A program made the position numbers and the translations under genes. 61,174 nt of DNA from Natrialba taiwanensis DSM 12281. Its GTDB lineage: Archaea; Halobacteriota; Halobacteria; Halobacteriales; Natrialbaceae. Location: NCBI RefSeq assembly GCF_000337595.1, contig NZ_AOIL01000070.1, positions 147,692 to 208,865 of the forward strand. Direction: 5' to 3'. A model generated the notes under the pieces. That model saw only the letters and a list, made by a program, of their open reading frames with translations, had not been told where the DNA came from and did no database searches. Positions 8,863 through 18,257 of the stretch are shown here, in pieces. The stretch's first letter is position 1. Every line of letters starts with the position of its first letter.

Positions 8863-9231
8863 ATGGGAAAGTGGCTTCAGAGCGGACGGCGGCGTGATCT
8901 CTGCGTGCTTCTTGCGGCCGCAGGGAGAGCGGACGGCGGGACGACGAAAGCGACAACCGAGGCCGAATCGGAAGACGAGAACGGACGGGAAGAGGCAGGC
9001 GGAACAACCGGAGAACTGCGCGGCCAGCGGCTCAAATCGCAACTCGAATCGCACTACGACGACCGCATCGAACCGAAGGCGTTCTACGGCTCGCTCTCGG
9101 CGCTCGTCGATGCGGGATTCGTCGAGAAGCGAACGGCTGGCATCCACGACGTGTACGCGCTGACGGCGGCCGGCGAACGCCGACTGGACGACCACTACGA
9201 ATGGATGCGCGATTGTCTCGAATCTCCGTGA
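8863..9231 (+). CDS. PadR-family winged-helix transcriptional regulator
   Basis: 122-aa DNA-binding protein. The PadR wing-helix signature is 'KAFYGSLSALVDAGFVEKR' (about 67-85) followed by 'DVYALTAAGERRL'. A low-complexity Thr/Glu insertion (about 24-50) splits the N-terminal helix from the recognition part, a halophile-type loop rather than a second domain. An imperfect dyad (8842-8858) abuts the start codon, so autoregulation is plausible. The Nudix-like gene upstream is the nearest possible target. Confidence 0.8.
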   Translation: MGKWLQSGRRRDLCVLLAAAGRADGGTTKATTEAESEDENGREEAGGTTGELRGQRLKSQLESHYDDRIEPKAFYGSLSALVDAGFVEKRTAGIHDVYALTAAGERRLDDHYEWMRDCLESP

Positions 9232-9287
9232 CCGTTCTGCGTACCGCTTCATCTCCTGAACTCGGTGAATCCATCACGTCCCGGCCA

Positions 9288-10121
9288 TCACTCTCGATCC
9301 CGGCCGATCAGGAATCCGAGCGCTGCACCGGAGAGCGTGAACGGCCACGTGACGGTCACGAACGCGAGGACGGAACAGAGTTCACCGACGCCGGCGACGC
9401 CGGACCGCCACCGTTCGCGGCGAGTGCAGACGCCGAGGACGAGTCCGATCGCGGGCAGAATCCAGATGGCGGTGCCGATAATTGCACCGACTGTCGAGGG
9501 GAGTTCAGTGCCGACGAGCGGAATCTCGCGGACGGTAGTGAGAGCCACCCCCGAAAAGCTGCCGTCGTAGGCGGCGGTTCCGAAAAGAACGGCGGTCCAG
9601 ACGCCGACGACGGCCCACGCGTTTCGTGGCGTCAACTGCGGCGTTCCGTGCCGCGCCATCATCGCGCCGAGCGTCAGTGCGAGCGCCCCGGCAAAACCGA
9701 CGGGAACGCGAAACCGTTCGGGAAGGACGGGCGGCGATCGGTCCATCGCGACGACGCTGAGCCTGTATGCGGTATCGTCTACCATAACGACTTCCGAGAC
9801 GTGTTCGAACAGCCCGGTCGTCGGAACTGCCTCGCGACTCTCGTACCGAGGCCAGTCGTGCCCGCCGCCCTGATCCTCGCGGAACCAGCCGTCGGGGAGG
9901 TCATCGGCTGCCTCGGTCGTTTCGATCGCGGTCTCGACGGCGACCGTGGTCTCGCGAGGCAGCGATTCGATCGGAACCGCCGTCGTCGGTTCCGAGACGG
10001 TGTCGACCTCGCCCGCACGAAGTTCGTACGCGTCGGGGTGGTGGGGCCAGAGGTAGAACGGATTGACGAGCAATCCGATGCCGAGGACGATCAGGAGGGT
10101 GGCTCGAACGCGTGCGGACAT
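9288..10121 (-). CDS. Predicted multi-pass membrane protein, unknown function
   Basis: 277 aa from the ATG at 10121 (MSARVRATLL); a TTG at 10142 would add seven residues. It has an N-terminal signal-anchor helix (LLIVLGIGLLVNPFYLW), an extracytoplasmic region of about 130 residues (acidic, with 'GGGHDWPRYESREAVP'), then about four hydrophobic helices in the C-terminal half ending 'LGFLIGRDRE'. No catalytic motif is visible. I do not recognise the family beyond a general resemblance to haloarchaeal membrane proteins. It is convergent with the PadR gene. Confidence 0.65.
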   Translation of the reverse strand: MSARVRATLLIVLGIGLLVNPFYLWPHHPDAYELRAGEVDTVSEPTTAVPIESLPRETTVAVETAIETTEAADDLPDGWFREDQGGGHDWPRYESREAVPTTGLFEHVSEVVMVDDTAYRLSVVAMDRSPPVLPERFRVPVGFAGALALTLGAMMARHGTPQLTPRNAWAVVGVWTAVLFGTAAYDGSFSGVALTTVREIPLVGTELPSTVGAIIGTAIWILPAIGLVLGVCTRRERWRSGVAGVGELCSVLAFVTVTWPFTLSGAALGFLIGRDRE

Positions 10122-10226
10122 GAGTTCGTTTTCATCGTCCAATTCATATTAGATATATGTAGTGAATCGCGCCGGTGATCTCGAAAAATCGTCTGCCACC
10201 GACCGGCTCGTGAAAACCGAGTTCAG

Positions 10227-11372
10227 TCAGGTGTCGAGCAACTGATCGCCGATCGTGTTCCGCAGCACTTCGCTCGTCCCCTCGTAGATCTCGTTGAGTT
10301 TAGCGTCGCGGTAGAACCGCTCCGCGGGGAAGTCCTTGGTGTAGCCGTAGCCGCCGTGGATCTGGATGCCCTCGTTTGCGATCTCGCGGGAGATTTCGCT
10401 GGCGTAGAGTTTGGCCTGCGAGGAGTCTTTGATGTAGTCCTCGCCCCGTATCTTCTTGTCCGCGGCCTTGTGCATCAGCATGCGAGCCGCCTGGATCTTC
10501 GTGTCCATGTCCGCGAGCTTGTGTTTGATCGACTGGAACTCGCCGATCGGCTGGCCGAACTGCTCGCGCTCGCCGGCGTACTCGCGGGCCTCGTCGAACG
10601 CCGCCCGCGCGATTCCGAGACTGCGTGCTGCGATGGTGATCCGGCCGCCGTTGAGCGTTTTCAGCGCCTGCACGAAGCCCTCGCCCTCCTCGCCGAGCAG
10701 GCGGTCCTCGGGCACGCGGAGGTCGTCGAATCGGAGTTCAGCCGTCGGGCAGCCCTTGTCGCCGAGTTTCTCCTCCGTGTTCTCGACGATGAAACCGTCG
10801 TCCGCCTCGGGGCGCACGACGAACGAGGAAATACCCTTGTTGCCAGCGTCGGGGTCGGTCTTCGCGAACACCGTGACCGTATCGGCGACGGAGCCGTTCG
10901 AAATCCAGAGTTTGCCGCCGTTGATCACGTACTCGTCGCCGTCCTTCTCGGCGGTGGTCTCCATCGACGGCACGTCGCTGCCCGCACCCGCCTCCGAGAG
11001 GGCGAACGCACCGATGTCCTCGCCCGCCGCAAGCGGCGTCAGGTACGACTCCTTCTGGGACTCGTTGCCGAACTCGTAGACCATGTTCCCCGCGAGCGAG
11101 GTGTGGGCCGCGACGACCGTTCCGAGGCCGCCTGAGCCGCGCGAAATCTCTTCGATTCCGATCGCGTAGGAGTGATAGTCGAGTCCGGCCCCGTCGTACT
11201 CCTCCGGGAAGGGCATCCCCATCAACCCGAGTTCAGCCATCTCGTCGACGAGTTCTTGGGGGAACTCGTCCGTGTGGTCGATCTCGTCGGCGACGGGGAC
11301 GACCTCCTCGTCGACGAACTCCGAGACCATGTCGCGGATCTGTTGTTGCTCAGCCGAGAGTGCGAAGTCCAT
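10227..11372 (-). CDS. Acyl-CoA dehydrogenase
   Basis: FAD-dependent acyl-CoA dehydrogenase of 381 aa, catalysing alpha,beta-desaturation of acyl-CoA in fatty-acid or branched-chain amino-acid breakdown. Characteristic stretches include 'AFALSEAGAGSDVPSMET' (FAD/substrate), 'YVINGGKLWISNG', 'IQIHGGYGYTKDFPAERFYRDAKL' and 'IYEGTSEVLRNTI' carrying the catalytic Glu region. Full family length. Chain-length preference cannot be read from sequence. It is a single gene, with a NAD(P)-binding oxidoreductase upstream on the same strand 78 nt away. Confidence 0.95.
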   Translation of the reverse strand: MDFALSAEQQQIRDMVSEFVDEEVVPVADEIDHTDEFPQELVDEMAELGLMGMPFPEEYDGAGLDYHSYAIGIEEISRGSGGLGTVVAAHTSLAGNMVYEFGNESQKESYLTPLAAGEDIGAFALSEAGAGSDVPSMETTAEKDGDEYVINGGKLWISNGSVADTVTVFAKTDPDAGNKGISSFVVRPEADDGFIVENTEEKLGDKGCPTAELRFDDLRVPEDRLLGEEGEGFVQALKTLNGGRITIAARSLGIARAAFDEAREYAGEREQFGQPIGEFQSIKHKLADMDTKIQAARMLMHKAADKKIRGEDYIKDSSQAKLYASEISREIANEGIQIHGGYGYTKDFPAERFYRDAKLNEIYEGTSEVLRNTIGDQLLDT

Positions 11373-11450
11373 AGCGGAGCTATTGCGGGGTCGATTCTTT
11401 ATTGTTGTCTCTCCGGGTCGTCCACTGACGGCCGGTTGTATCGGGTTTAT

Positions 11451-12110
11451 TCACTCCGACGCCATCGACGCCAGCGCGTCGTCGATCGGATCTTCGCCCG
11501 CAAGGAGTTCGAACGTCTCGCCGACGAGCGACGAGCGGTCGAGCGCGGCGACGAGGACAGTGGCCACGTCCTCGCGCGGAATATCGCCATCGCCCAGTTC
11601 GAAGTCCGTCCCGACCCGTACCTCGCCGGTTCCGGGCTCGTTCGTCAACTCGCCCGGTCGAACGATCGTGTGCGCGAGCGAACTCTCGCGGAGGTACGCG
11701 TCGGCTTCGGCCTTCGCGATCAAGTAGTCCCGGAGTGGGTCGGGTCCGGATTCGGGATCGTCCGCACCCATCGAACTGAGCATGACGAACCGGTCAATAC
11801 CCGCCTCTACCGTGGCATCGATGAGACGGATCGCACCATCCCGGTCGACGCCGTAGACGTCTTCACCGCCGGAGCCGGCGGCGAAGACGACCGCATCGCA
11901 GCCCTCGACGGCGTGATCGACGGCGTCGGTCAGATCGGCGACGACCGCCTCCGCGCCCGTTGCTTCCATCTCCTCGACCTGGTCGTCCGCGCGGACCATC
12001 GCGCGGACACCGTGATCGCTCGCGACGAGTTCAGTCGTGACGTGCTGGCCGACCTGTCCGTGGGAGCCGGCGACGAGGACGGTCGCGTTCGAATCGGTGG
12101 TGTCTACCAT
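11451..12110 (-). CDS. NAD(P)-binding oxidoreductase (atypical SDR, NmrA-like)
   Basis: 219-aa Rossmann-fold protein: 'VLVAGSHGQVGQHV' near residue 10 is the GxxGxxG dinucleotide motif, 'VVADLTDAVDHAVEGCDAVVFAAG' follows as in atypical short-chain dehydrogenases, and 'RFVMLSSMGADDPES' replaces the Tyr/Lys catalytic region, which is absent. It belongs to the SDR_a5-like group, often with flavin-reductase or sugar-epimerase-like roles. Substrate unknown. The next gene on the other strand starts at 12277. Confidence 0.88.
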   Translation of the reverse strand: MVDTTDSNATVLVAGSHGQVGQHVTTELVASDHGVRAMVRADDQVEEMEATGAEAVVADLTDAVDHAVEGCDAVVFAAGSGGEDVYGVDRDGAIRLIDATVEAGIDRFVMLSSMGADDPESGPDPLRDYLIAKAEADAYLRESSLAHTIVRPGELTNEPGTGEVRVGTDFELGDGDIPREDVATVLVAALDRSSLVGETFELLAGEDPIDDALASMASE

Positions 12111-12276
12111 ACGTCCCAGTCGGCGATGAAAGGGGATAGTGTTGGTCCCGAGGACTGCCGGGGTGAGTGTGTGGCACGAGCACTAACGGCAGTGATTCCG
12201 TGGCGCGAGTTCCAACAGAATGAAATGTTTGGACCGCGGTGTTTTTCCGGGATGGGGACGTAATAGGAGCGAGTAG

Positions 12277-13329
12277 ATGACTACGGGCCAGTCCGAACAC
12301 ACAACTGACGCCGACATGGAGTGGTGCTACGATGCGGTTCATGGCGTTTCGCGGACCTTCTCGATCACCATCGACCGACTCGAGGAACCAATGGCGAAGC
12401 ACATCTGCCTGGGCTACCTCTTGTGTCGGGTTGCTGATACGATCGAGGACGCGGGCCACATTCCGCCGGCGGAACAGACTGCCCTACTCTCGACATACGA
12501 CCGCCTGCTCGATCCAAACGCAGCACAATCACTGGAGTCGTTCATGGACGACATCGAGCCGTGGCTTCCCGGTCCGGAAAACCGATCCAACGACTGGGAG
12601 GTCGTCGCCAACACGCCGCGCGTGGTAGCCACGTTCGAAACGCTCGACGAGGAACCCCGTGAGATCATGCGCGAACCCGTTCGTGAACTCGTCGACGGGA
12701 TGGCGATGTTCACCGACCGGTACGCCGACGAGGGCGGACTGCGCCTCCAGACGCTCGACGAACTCGAGGAGTACTGCTGGTATGCCGCCGGAACCGTGGG
12801 GACGCTCATTACCGGACTGGTCGCCCGCAGTGCCTCCCCCGACCGAGCCGCGGAGATGCGGGACAACGCACGATCGTTCGCGTTGCTCTTACAACTGGTC
12901 AACATCGCCAAGGACGTCGAGACTGACTATCACGAAGAGAACAACGTCTATCTTCCCGCCGAGTGGCTGGCCGAGGAGAACGTCGACATCGAGGCCGTCA
13001 CCGAGGTGGAAAACAAAAGCGGCGTGACGAACGTCGTCAAACGAATTACGGGCCGCGCGGAAACCTATCTCGATGATGCCCAGCGATATCTCGAAGTCGT
13101 CCCCGAATGCCACGGAAACCGCCTTTCGGCGTGGGCGATTCCGTATTTGCTCGCGGTCGGGACGATGCGCGAACTTCGCGAACGCCCCGAGGATGTCGTC
13201 GAGGAGGGGAACGTCAAAATCGCGCGCGCAGAGGTCTATGCGTTGATCCAACAGTTCGAGGAGGGCATGTCCCGCTCGCGGCTCGACGAACTCCGGAGCA
13301 AGATGGCCGAACAGCCGCTTCACCACTAA
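12277..13329 (+). CDS. Squalene/phytoene synthase family protein
   Basis: 350-aa head-to-head prenyl synthase. Asp-rich motif one is in 'CRVADTIEDAG' (near residue 53), the 'EYCWYAAGTVGTLITGL' segment matches the YCHYVAGLVG-type box, and the second Asp motif is 'NIAKDVETDYHEENNVYLP'. The match to the eukaryotic-type squalene synthase boxes favours squalene synthesis from two farnesyl diphosphates. Phytoene synthesis for bacterioruberin cannot be excluded, since haloarchaea have both paralogues. No other carotenoid or isoprenoid gene is adjacent. Confidence 0.85.
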   Translation: MTTGQSEHTTDADMEWCYDAVHGVSRTFSITIDRLEEPMAKHICLGYLLCRVADTIEDAGHIPPAEQTALLSTYDRLLDPNAAQSLESFMDDIEPWLPGPENRSNDWEVVANTPRVVATFETLDEEPREIMREPVRELVDGMAMFTDRYADEGGLRLQTLDELEEYCWYAAGTVGTLITGLVARSASPDRAAEMRDNARSFALLLQLVNIAKDVETDYHEENNVYLPAEWLAEENVDIEAVTEVENKSGVTNVVKRITGRAETYLDDAQRYLEVVPECHGNRLSAWAIPYLLAVGTMRELRERPEDVVEEGNVKIARAEVYALIQQFEEGMSRSRLDELRSKMAEQPLHH

Positions 13330-13413
13330 CTGGCCGAACTGACCGTCGAATTCTACAGCGCAGAAGGCGTGTCGACGACTGGAAGTGCCGACGGTGAGTC
13401 ACAACGACGAGAA

Positions 13414-14637
13414 TCACTCCGCTGCCACGCGCCGGCCGATCAGGGAGAGAACGTATCCGACGAGTCCGGCCCCGAGCGACCACGGGAGGAACAGCAAGAC
13501 GCCGACATACAGCAGTGAAAGCGAACTGCCGTACGGCGCAAAGGCAGTCGCTACTGCGAGCGGTCCCAGAACGGCGAGTGCGCTGTAAGCCCACACAGCA
13601 GCGGTATCGCCGCGTTCGAGCGCGTGCCCGAGCGGGAGGAACGCCGCGGCGGCGAGGACGAACGAGCCGACGAGGACTGCGTTCGGGAATCCGAACGCAA
13701 TCCAAATTCCGACGGTGAGGACGGCTCCCGCGCCGAACGCGAGCAGCGAAAGCGTTCGTCGCCCGAGGGAGAGACCGAGCGCACCACAGCCCGTCTCGAT
13801 CGCAGTGTGGCCGCGGGCGCTGATCGAGCGCCGAGCGCCGAACCTCCCGGTCCGTCCGATCCCGAACTGCCTCGTCGTAACCGTTACAAAGCCTAGAACG
13901 ACGACGGGAACGACTCCTGCGCGGACGGCGTGTGACGTTACCAGCGGCCCGAACGTCACCGCTGCCCCGCCCCAGGAAGCGAGCGTGCCGGCAACGCCGG
14001 CCGGTCCGTAGGTAACGTATGTCCGACTGCTGAACTCATCAGTAGCGAACTCGTCTGCAGCGGACTCACGAGTCCACGTCAGCGTTCCATCCTCGGCGGC
14101 GGAACCCGACGGCGAGTTCGTCGCCGCGTACCCGTCCGGCAGGTGAATCGAAACCCGCTCGGCGACGAGGTCGTACCGGTCGGACGTGTCGCCGGCGTAG
14201 AAGTAATCGAGAACCCAGCCGTCGCCGACCGCTGAACTCGCGACGCCCGGAACGGTATAGTTGACGCGGACCGTCTGGCTTTCGGGATCGACCGACGGCG
14301 TAATGTCCCGGGCATCGTCGGCAGCGACGTCGTAGCGGTGCCAGCCGTCCTCGACGGCGGCCTCGAGCGCGGTGGTATTCGTGCGGTAGGTTTCGGCCGC
14401 CGTGTCGTTGACGGGGACGTGAGCGACCCAGCGCGAGTCACCGGTTTCGTCGACGTGGATGTCGAGCGTTCCCGGCCCGGTCGCTCCGTCGATTGAGTCC
14501 GGACCGCAGACGCCACAGATAGACAGCGGTGGTGGGGCAGCAGCGACGAGCGAGACGGCCGTGAGACAGCAGAGGGCGACGAAAGAGAGAGCGAGCGCCG
14601 AACGCGCGACCACAGCGAGGGACGGGAGTGAGCGCAT
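13414..14637 (-). CDS. Exported multi-domain membrane protein, unknown function
   Basis: 407 aa from the ATG at 14637 (MRSLPSLAVVARSAL), giving an N-terminal signal peptide (LALSFVALCCLTAVSLVAAAPPP). A mature extracytoplasmic domain of about 200 residues follows, with 'CGVCGPDSI' right after the signal and several Asn/Thr/Ser-rich segments. The C-terminal half has about five hydrophobic helices. The layout, exported sensor-like region plus membrane part, is seen in haloarchaeal orphan families, but I do not recognise a named one. The Cys pair may form a disulfide. The stretch upstream to about 14793 is open in frame but hydrophilic and not part of the protein by my choice. Confidence 0.6.
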   Translation of the reverse strand: MRSLPSLAVVARSALALSFVALCCLTAVSLVAAAPPPLSICGVCGPDSIDGATGPGTLDIHVDETGDSRWVAHVPVNDTAAETYRTNTTALEAAVEDGWHRYDVAADDARDITPSVDPESQTVRVNYTVPGVASSAVGDGWVLDYFYAGDTSDRYDLVAERVSIHLPDGYAATNSPSGSAAEDGTLTWTRESAADEFATDEFSSRTYVTYGPAGVAGTLASWGGAAVTFGPLVTSHAVRAGVVPVVVLGFVTVTTRQFGIGRTGRFGARRSISARGHTAIETGCGALGLSLGRRTLSLLAFGAGAVLTVGIWIAFGFPNAVLVGSFVLAAAAFLPLGHALERGDTAAVWAYSALAVLGPLAVATAFAPYGSSLSLLYVGVLLFLPWSLGAGLVGYVLSLIGRRVAAE

Positions 14638-14889
14638 ATCCCACAATTGATGTTGGAAATTATAATTGTTTGGATCAATTGAACGATCGTCGCCGGGAAC
14701 GTGATCGTCGAACTGTTGTACGGGCTGTCTGTCAGCATAATCGATAGGCGAACCACCGAATTTAGCCCGGATGTCCTGAGTCCGTTGCAGCATCCTTCTC
14801 CCGCCCGCTGTTCACGGTACGAACGCGTCTGACGGGAGTCAACTCGAGGACAAGTTTCAAGGCTAGACAGTGAGAGCTACGGACGAGCG

Positions 14890-15831
14890 GTGACTCGCGT
14901 GAGTAAAGAACAGTTCGTAACCGAGTCGGGGGAGCCGAGTTCGGGGCGCGGCCGAGAGCGGGGTACGGGGGCGAGAACAGACCACCAGCACGAGGACGAC
15001 ACCAGTCAAACGGCGGTCGAAACGAGGGCCGAAGACGGTGGAAGTGAGTGCGATACCGAGCCCAGTAGTGATGCTGACGCTGACAACGACGCTGACGGCG
15101 ATGCCGATGCCGGCAGAACCGACACCGCCGAAAGCGGGGCGCAGGAAACGGACGCCGGACCGCGAACGATCAGCCTCGATATCGGCCTCGGGATCGAACT
15201 CGAGATCGATCCCGACGCCGACGAGGTGTTCGAGGTGGAGACGACCGGGCAGTCACGGGGGCTTCCCAGATCGAACTCGCGGTTCGAATCGGCAGAACGG
15301 GCGTCGCTTGCGGCCGCGGATATCGAGCCCGAGGCAGTTGCGAACAAGGAATACTCCTACCAGATGCTGCTCGAAACGGAGGTCGACGAAGCCCTTGCGG
15401 ACCGCCTTCGGCGGCGGTTTTCGCTGCCGTGGTCGTTCCAGACGGACGACGACCACAGTCTCGACCGACGCTCGAACGAAGTTCGCGGGCTCGGAGCAGC
15501 CGAACGCGCCTGGATCGCAGCGAGCGGTGACGAGGCGTGGCAGACCTTCGAGGAAACGGCTCCGGACGCTGATGACAACGAGGAAACCGTGATCGACGGG
15601 GACCAGACAGACGCCGAACGCGACAGCGAGAATCGGCCCTGGCCGCGACCAACGCCGGTGACGACGGTAACCGGAGTCGGCCCGGACGACGCCGAGACAC
15701 TCGCCGAGGCGGGCATCCGCTCTGCGGAACGACTGGCGACAATCAACGCCGCGACCGTTGCCCGCCTCCTTGAACTCGACGTGCTCCACGTTCGGACGTG
15801 GCGTCACAACGCGCGCGAAGTCACCAACTAA
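14890..15831 (+). CDS. Conserved haloarchaeal protein with C-terminal helix-hairpin-helix domain
   Basis: 313 aa from the GTG at 14890; a second GTG at 14899 is equally possible. An acidic low-complexity region (about 15-95, rich in Asp/Ala/Glu) leads to 'TISLDIGLGIELEIDPDADEV' and a middle helical domain (about 120-230) with 'YSYQMLLETEVDEALADRLRR'. The last 60 residues, 'VTGVGPDDAETLAEAGIRS' and what follows, are a helix-hairpin-helix tandem of the kind that binds DNA or acts as a protein-protein module. Function unknown; a DNA-associated role is an inference from the HhH part alone. Confidence 0.7.
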   Translation: MTRVSKEQFVTESGEPSSGRGRERGTGARTDHQHEDDTSQTAVETRAEDGGSECDTEPSSDADADNDADGDADAGRTDTAESGAQETDAGPRTISLDIGLGIELEIDPDADEVFEVETTGQSRGLPRSNSRFESAERASLAAADIEPEAVANKEYSYQMLLETEVDEALADRLRRRFSLPWSFQTDDDHSLDRRSNEVRGLGAAERAWIAASGDEAWQTFEETAPDADDNEETVIDGDQTDAERDSENRPWPRPTPVTTVTGVGPDDAETLAEAGIRSAERLATINAATVARLLELDVLHVRTWRHNAREVTN

Positions 15832-15892
15832 TCACGGACTGGCGAGTGTAACCAGCTCACAAACGCCGGACTGGACGCCGGTTCCGAACACT

Positions 15893-15909
15893 TACTACCC
15901 AAATGAGTA
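15893..15909 (+). promoter_or_regulatory. TrmB-type operator (TACT-N8-GAGTA)
   Basis: TACT, eight bases, then GAGTA: this matches the published haloarchaeal TrmB motif TACT-N7/8-GAGTA, which links sugar status to gluconeogenesis genes. The flanking bases extend it to a TTACT...AGTAA dyad. It lies about 25 nt upstream of the TATA-like box, where TrmB acts as an activator in Halobacterium (established knowledge); activity here is inferred. Confidence 0.72.
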
Positions 15910-15922
15910 ATTTCGATAATGC

Positions 15923-15960
15923 GGACCATCAGAGATATATAGCGGCCTAGTGGACCATCA
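15923..15960 (+). promoter_or_regulatory. TATA box flanked by direct repeats GGACCATCA, aldolase promoter
   Basis: ATATATA (15935-15941) sits 25-31 nt before the ATG at 15966, as in leaderless haloarchaeal promoters. GGACCATCA occurs at 15923-15931 and again at 15952-15960, bracketing the box; a second regulator could bind them. Confidence 0.6.
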
Positions 15961-15965
15961 AACAG

Positions 15966-16754
15966 ATGATTCCGATCGACGATTCCCCGATCGTTCGTGA
16001 CGGTAAAACACTGATCCTCGCGATGGACCACGGGCTGGAACACGGACCGACCGATTTCGCGGACGTGCCGGAGAAACTCGACCCGGAGACGGTCTTCGAG
16101 ACGGCAACCCACGACGCCGTCACCGCGATGGCCGTCCAGAAGGGAATCGCGGAGGGGTACTACCCGAGCTACGAGGACGACGTGAATCTGCTGGCCAAAC
16201 TCAACGGCACCTCGAACATGTGGATGGGCGAACCCGACTCCTCGATCAACTGGTCGGTCGACTACGCTGCAGAGGTGGGGGCCGACGCCATCGGCTTTAC
16301 CGTCTACAGCGGCTCGAACCATGAAGTCGAGATGTACGAAGAGTTCCGGAAGGCCCAGGAAAAGGCCCGCGAGTACGACCTGCCGGTCGTCATGTGGTCC
16401 TACCCGCGCGGACAGGGGCTCAAGAACGACACCAAACCGGGCACGATCGCCTACGCCAGCCGCATCGCGCTCGAACTCGGAGCTGACATTGCGAAGGTAA
16501 AGTATCCCGGCAGCCCCGAGGCAATGCAACACGCCTGCAAGGCTGCGGGCGATATGAACGTCGTCATGAGCGGCGGCTCGAAAACCTCGGATTACGAGTT
16601 CCTTTCGACGGTCGAGGCGGCGGTCAACGCCGGCTGCACCGGCCTTGCCGTCGGCCGGAACGTCTGGCAGCGCGATGACCCAACCCGCCTCCTCGATGCG
16701 CTCGAAAAGGTTATTTACGAGGAGGAAACCGCCGACGCTGCACTCGAGGACTAA
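15966..16754 (+). CDS. Archaeal class I fructose-bisphosphate aldolase
   Basis: 262-aa DhnA/DeoC-type aldolase, forming fructose 1,6-bisphosphate from the two triose phosphates through a Schiff base. 'LAMDHGLEHGP' at the N-terminus, the lysine motif 'ADIAKVKYPGSPEAM' (about 177-191), 'VVMSGGSKTSDYEFL' and 'GLAVGRNVWQRDDP' are the archaeal class I signatures. It is the first gene of a two-gene operon with fructose-1,6-bisphosphatase 6 nt downstream. Together they carry two consecutive gluconeogenic steps. The promoter holds a TrmB-type site. Confidence 0.93.
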   Translation: MIPIDDSPIVRDGKTLILAMDHGLEHGPTDFADVPEKLDPETVFETATHDAVTAMAVQKGIAEGYYPSYEDDVNLLAKLNGTSNMWMGEPDSSINWSVDYAAEVGADAIGFTVYSGSNHEVEMYEEFRKAQEKAREYDLPVVMWSYPRGQGLKNDTKPGTIAYASRIALELGADIAKVKYPGSPEAMQHACKAAGDMNVVMSGGSKTSDYEFLSTVEAAVNAGCTGLAVGRNVWQRDDPTRLLDALEKVIYEEETADAALED

Positions 16755-16760
16755 CGCTGC

Positions 16761-17654
16761 ATGACGGTATCCGATCCGATCGTCGAGAGCGTCATCACGA
16801 CGCTCAGTCGTTCGGTAACGGAGATTCGACAGGGGTTGGTCGGTCGCCGCGGGAGTGCAAACGCCGAGAACCCGAGCGGCGAAACCCAGATGGAAGCCGA
16901 CATCTGGGCGGATGATCTGCTCGCAGACCGTCTCTCCTCGATCGATGGCATCAGTCAGTACGCAAGCGAAGAGCGAGACACGGTTCTCGACTGTGGGGAC
17001 GGGGACGGGACCTCGACCGGGGACGGCTACGCCGTCGCAGTCGACCCGCTCGATGGCTCCTCGAACCTCAAATCGAACAACGCTATGGGGACCATCGTCG
17101 GCATCTACGACGCCCACCTGCCAGCCCGCGGCGATGAACTCGTCGCGGCGGCGTACGTGCTCTACGGACCGATCACGACGATGGTCTTGGCGACCGACGA
17201 GACTGTCTCAGAGTACGAATTGACAGGTGGCGAGCGACGACTCGTTCGCCGCGACGTGACGCTCCCCGAGGACCCCGTCGTCTACGGCTTCGGCGGCCGC
17301 GTTCCCGACTGGACCGACGAGTTCAGGAGTTACGCTCGCGAGATCGAACAGGAGTACAAACTCCGGTACGGTGGCGCGATGATCGGCGATATCAATCAAG
17401 TGCTGACCTACGGCGGGGTATTCGGCTATCCGGGACTCGTCTCCCGTCCGGAGGGGAAGCTTCGGTTGCAGTTCGAAGGCAATCCGATCGGGTACATCGT
17501 CGAACGGGCGGGCGGCAGGTCCTCGAACGGACACCAGTCGCTGTTGACGGTTGCTCCGAACGCTGACGACATCCACGAGCGGACGCCGGTATTCGTCGGC
17601 AACGACGCGCTGATCGATCGACTCGAAGCTGAACTCGCGGATGCACGCGTGTAG
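16761..17654 (+). CDS. fbp: Class 1 fructose-1,6-bisphosphatase
   Basis: 297-aa cytosolic FBPase, hydrolysing fructose 1,6-bisphosphate in gluconeogenesis. The signature '[19 protein letters not shown]' (about 95-113) contains the metal-binding DPLDGSS box; an upstream 'YASEERD' supplies acidic ligands, and '[20 protein letters not shown]' and '[20 protein letters not shown]' match the C-terminal substrate site. The start is 6 nt after the aldolase stop, so the two are almost certainly co-transcribed under the same site. Confidence 0.95.
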   Translation: MTVSDPIVESVITTLSRSVTEIRQGLVGRRGSANAENPSGETQMEADIWADDLLADRLSSIDGISQYASEERDTVLDCGDGDGTSTGDGYAVAVDPLDGSSNLKSNNAMGTIVGIYDAHLPARGDELVAAAYVLYGPITTMVLATDETVSEYELTGGERRLVRRDVTLPEDPVVYGFGGRVPDWTDEFRSYAREIEQEYKLRYGGAMIGDINQVLTYGGVFGYPGLVSRPEGKLRLQFEGNPIGYIVERAGGRSSNGHQSLLTVAPNADDIHERTPVFVGNDALIDRLEAELADARV

Positions 17655-17829
17655 CTGAGTGCGATCGGTCGTGTCGGGCGCTGTGCGGTGCTATTCGTAG
17701 CTGTCTACCACTTCTCGCTGCTATTCGATACTGTTCGATTCTTCTCGCTGTTCCTCGCTGGTTCTCGGTGGCTGCGTGGATGCGGCAAACGCCTGCCGAC
17801 GGCGAGGCCGTCGGCGTCTCAGTTGGGGC

Positions 17830-18192
17830 TCAGCTACTGAGCCAGGGCCGAGTTATGGAAACGTAGCCGCCAACGGAGACCACGACCAGTCCGTAGAACG
17901 CCACCTGCGGTATCCCGGTTCGAAGAGCGACTAGTGTCAACAAGAGGACGAGGGCCAGAATCGCGATAGCATCGACGACGATCGTGAGGCCGGCCATGGC
18001 GACACTCCCCAGTCCTGCTTCGGCCGGTGAACGCCCGGAATCGGACGGGGAGGCGGTCGCTGTCTCATCCGCGGATGCACCTCCGGAACCACCGTCGGCG
18101 TCGGATCCGGAGGTGGGACTGGAGCCAGCAGTGTGACGCCGAACGCGCGTTGGCTCTCGATCGCGCTCGCGGGGTGATCGTCGATCACTCAT
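17830..18192 (-). CDS. Small two-helix membrane protein with acidic/Ser-rich N-terminus
   Basis: 120 aa. The first 65 residues are basic then Gly/Ser/Asp-rich (for example 'SGSDADGGSGGASADE'), followed by two transmembrane helices (VDAIAILALVLLLTLVAL and VAFYGLVVVSVGGYVSI). No motif recognised. It is a hydrophilic-tail plus membrane-anchor protein of unknown role. Support is the codon pattern and membrane segments only. Confidence 0.45.
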   Translation of the reverse strand: MSDRRSPRERDREPTRVRRHTAGSSPTSGSDADGGSGGASADETATASPSDSGRSPAEAGLGSVAMAGLTIVVDAIAILALVLLLTLVALRTGIPQVAFYGLVVVSVGGYVSITRPWLSS

Positions 18193-18257
18193 CGTTCACC
18201 GAGCGGTATTCACTGCAGGACGTACTCGCCGAGGCCGGTTCGCTGGTCGGTTGGTGG

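Noticed and set aside
15828-17117. 429-aa minus-strand frame opposite the aldolase and FBPase
   Set aside because: It is the antisense shadow of two genes with clear enzyme motifs.
17655-17829. Repeats of TTCTCGCTG and CTATTCG after the FBPase
   Set aside because: Short, imperfect and without even spacing; no array or site can be defended.
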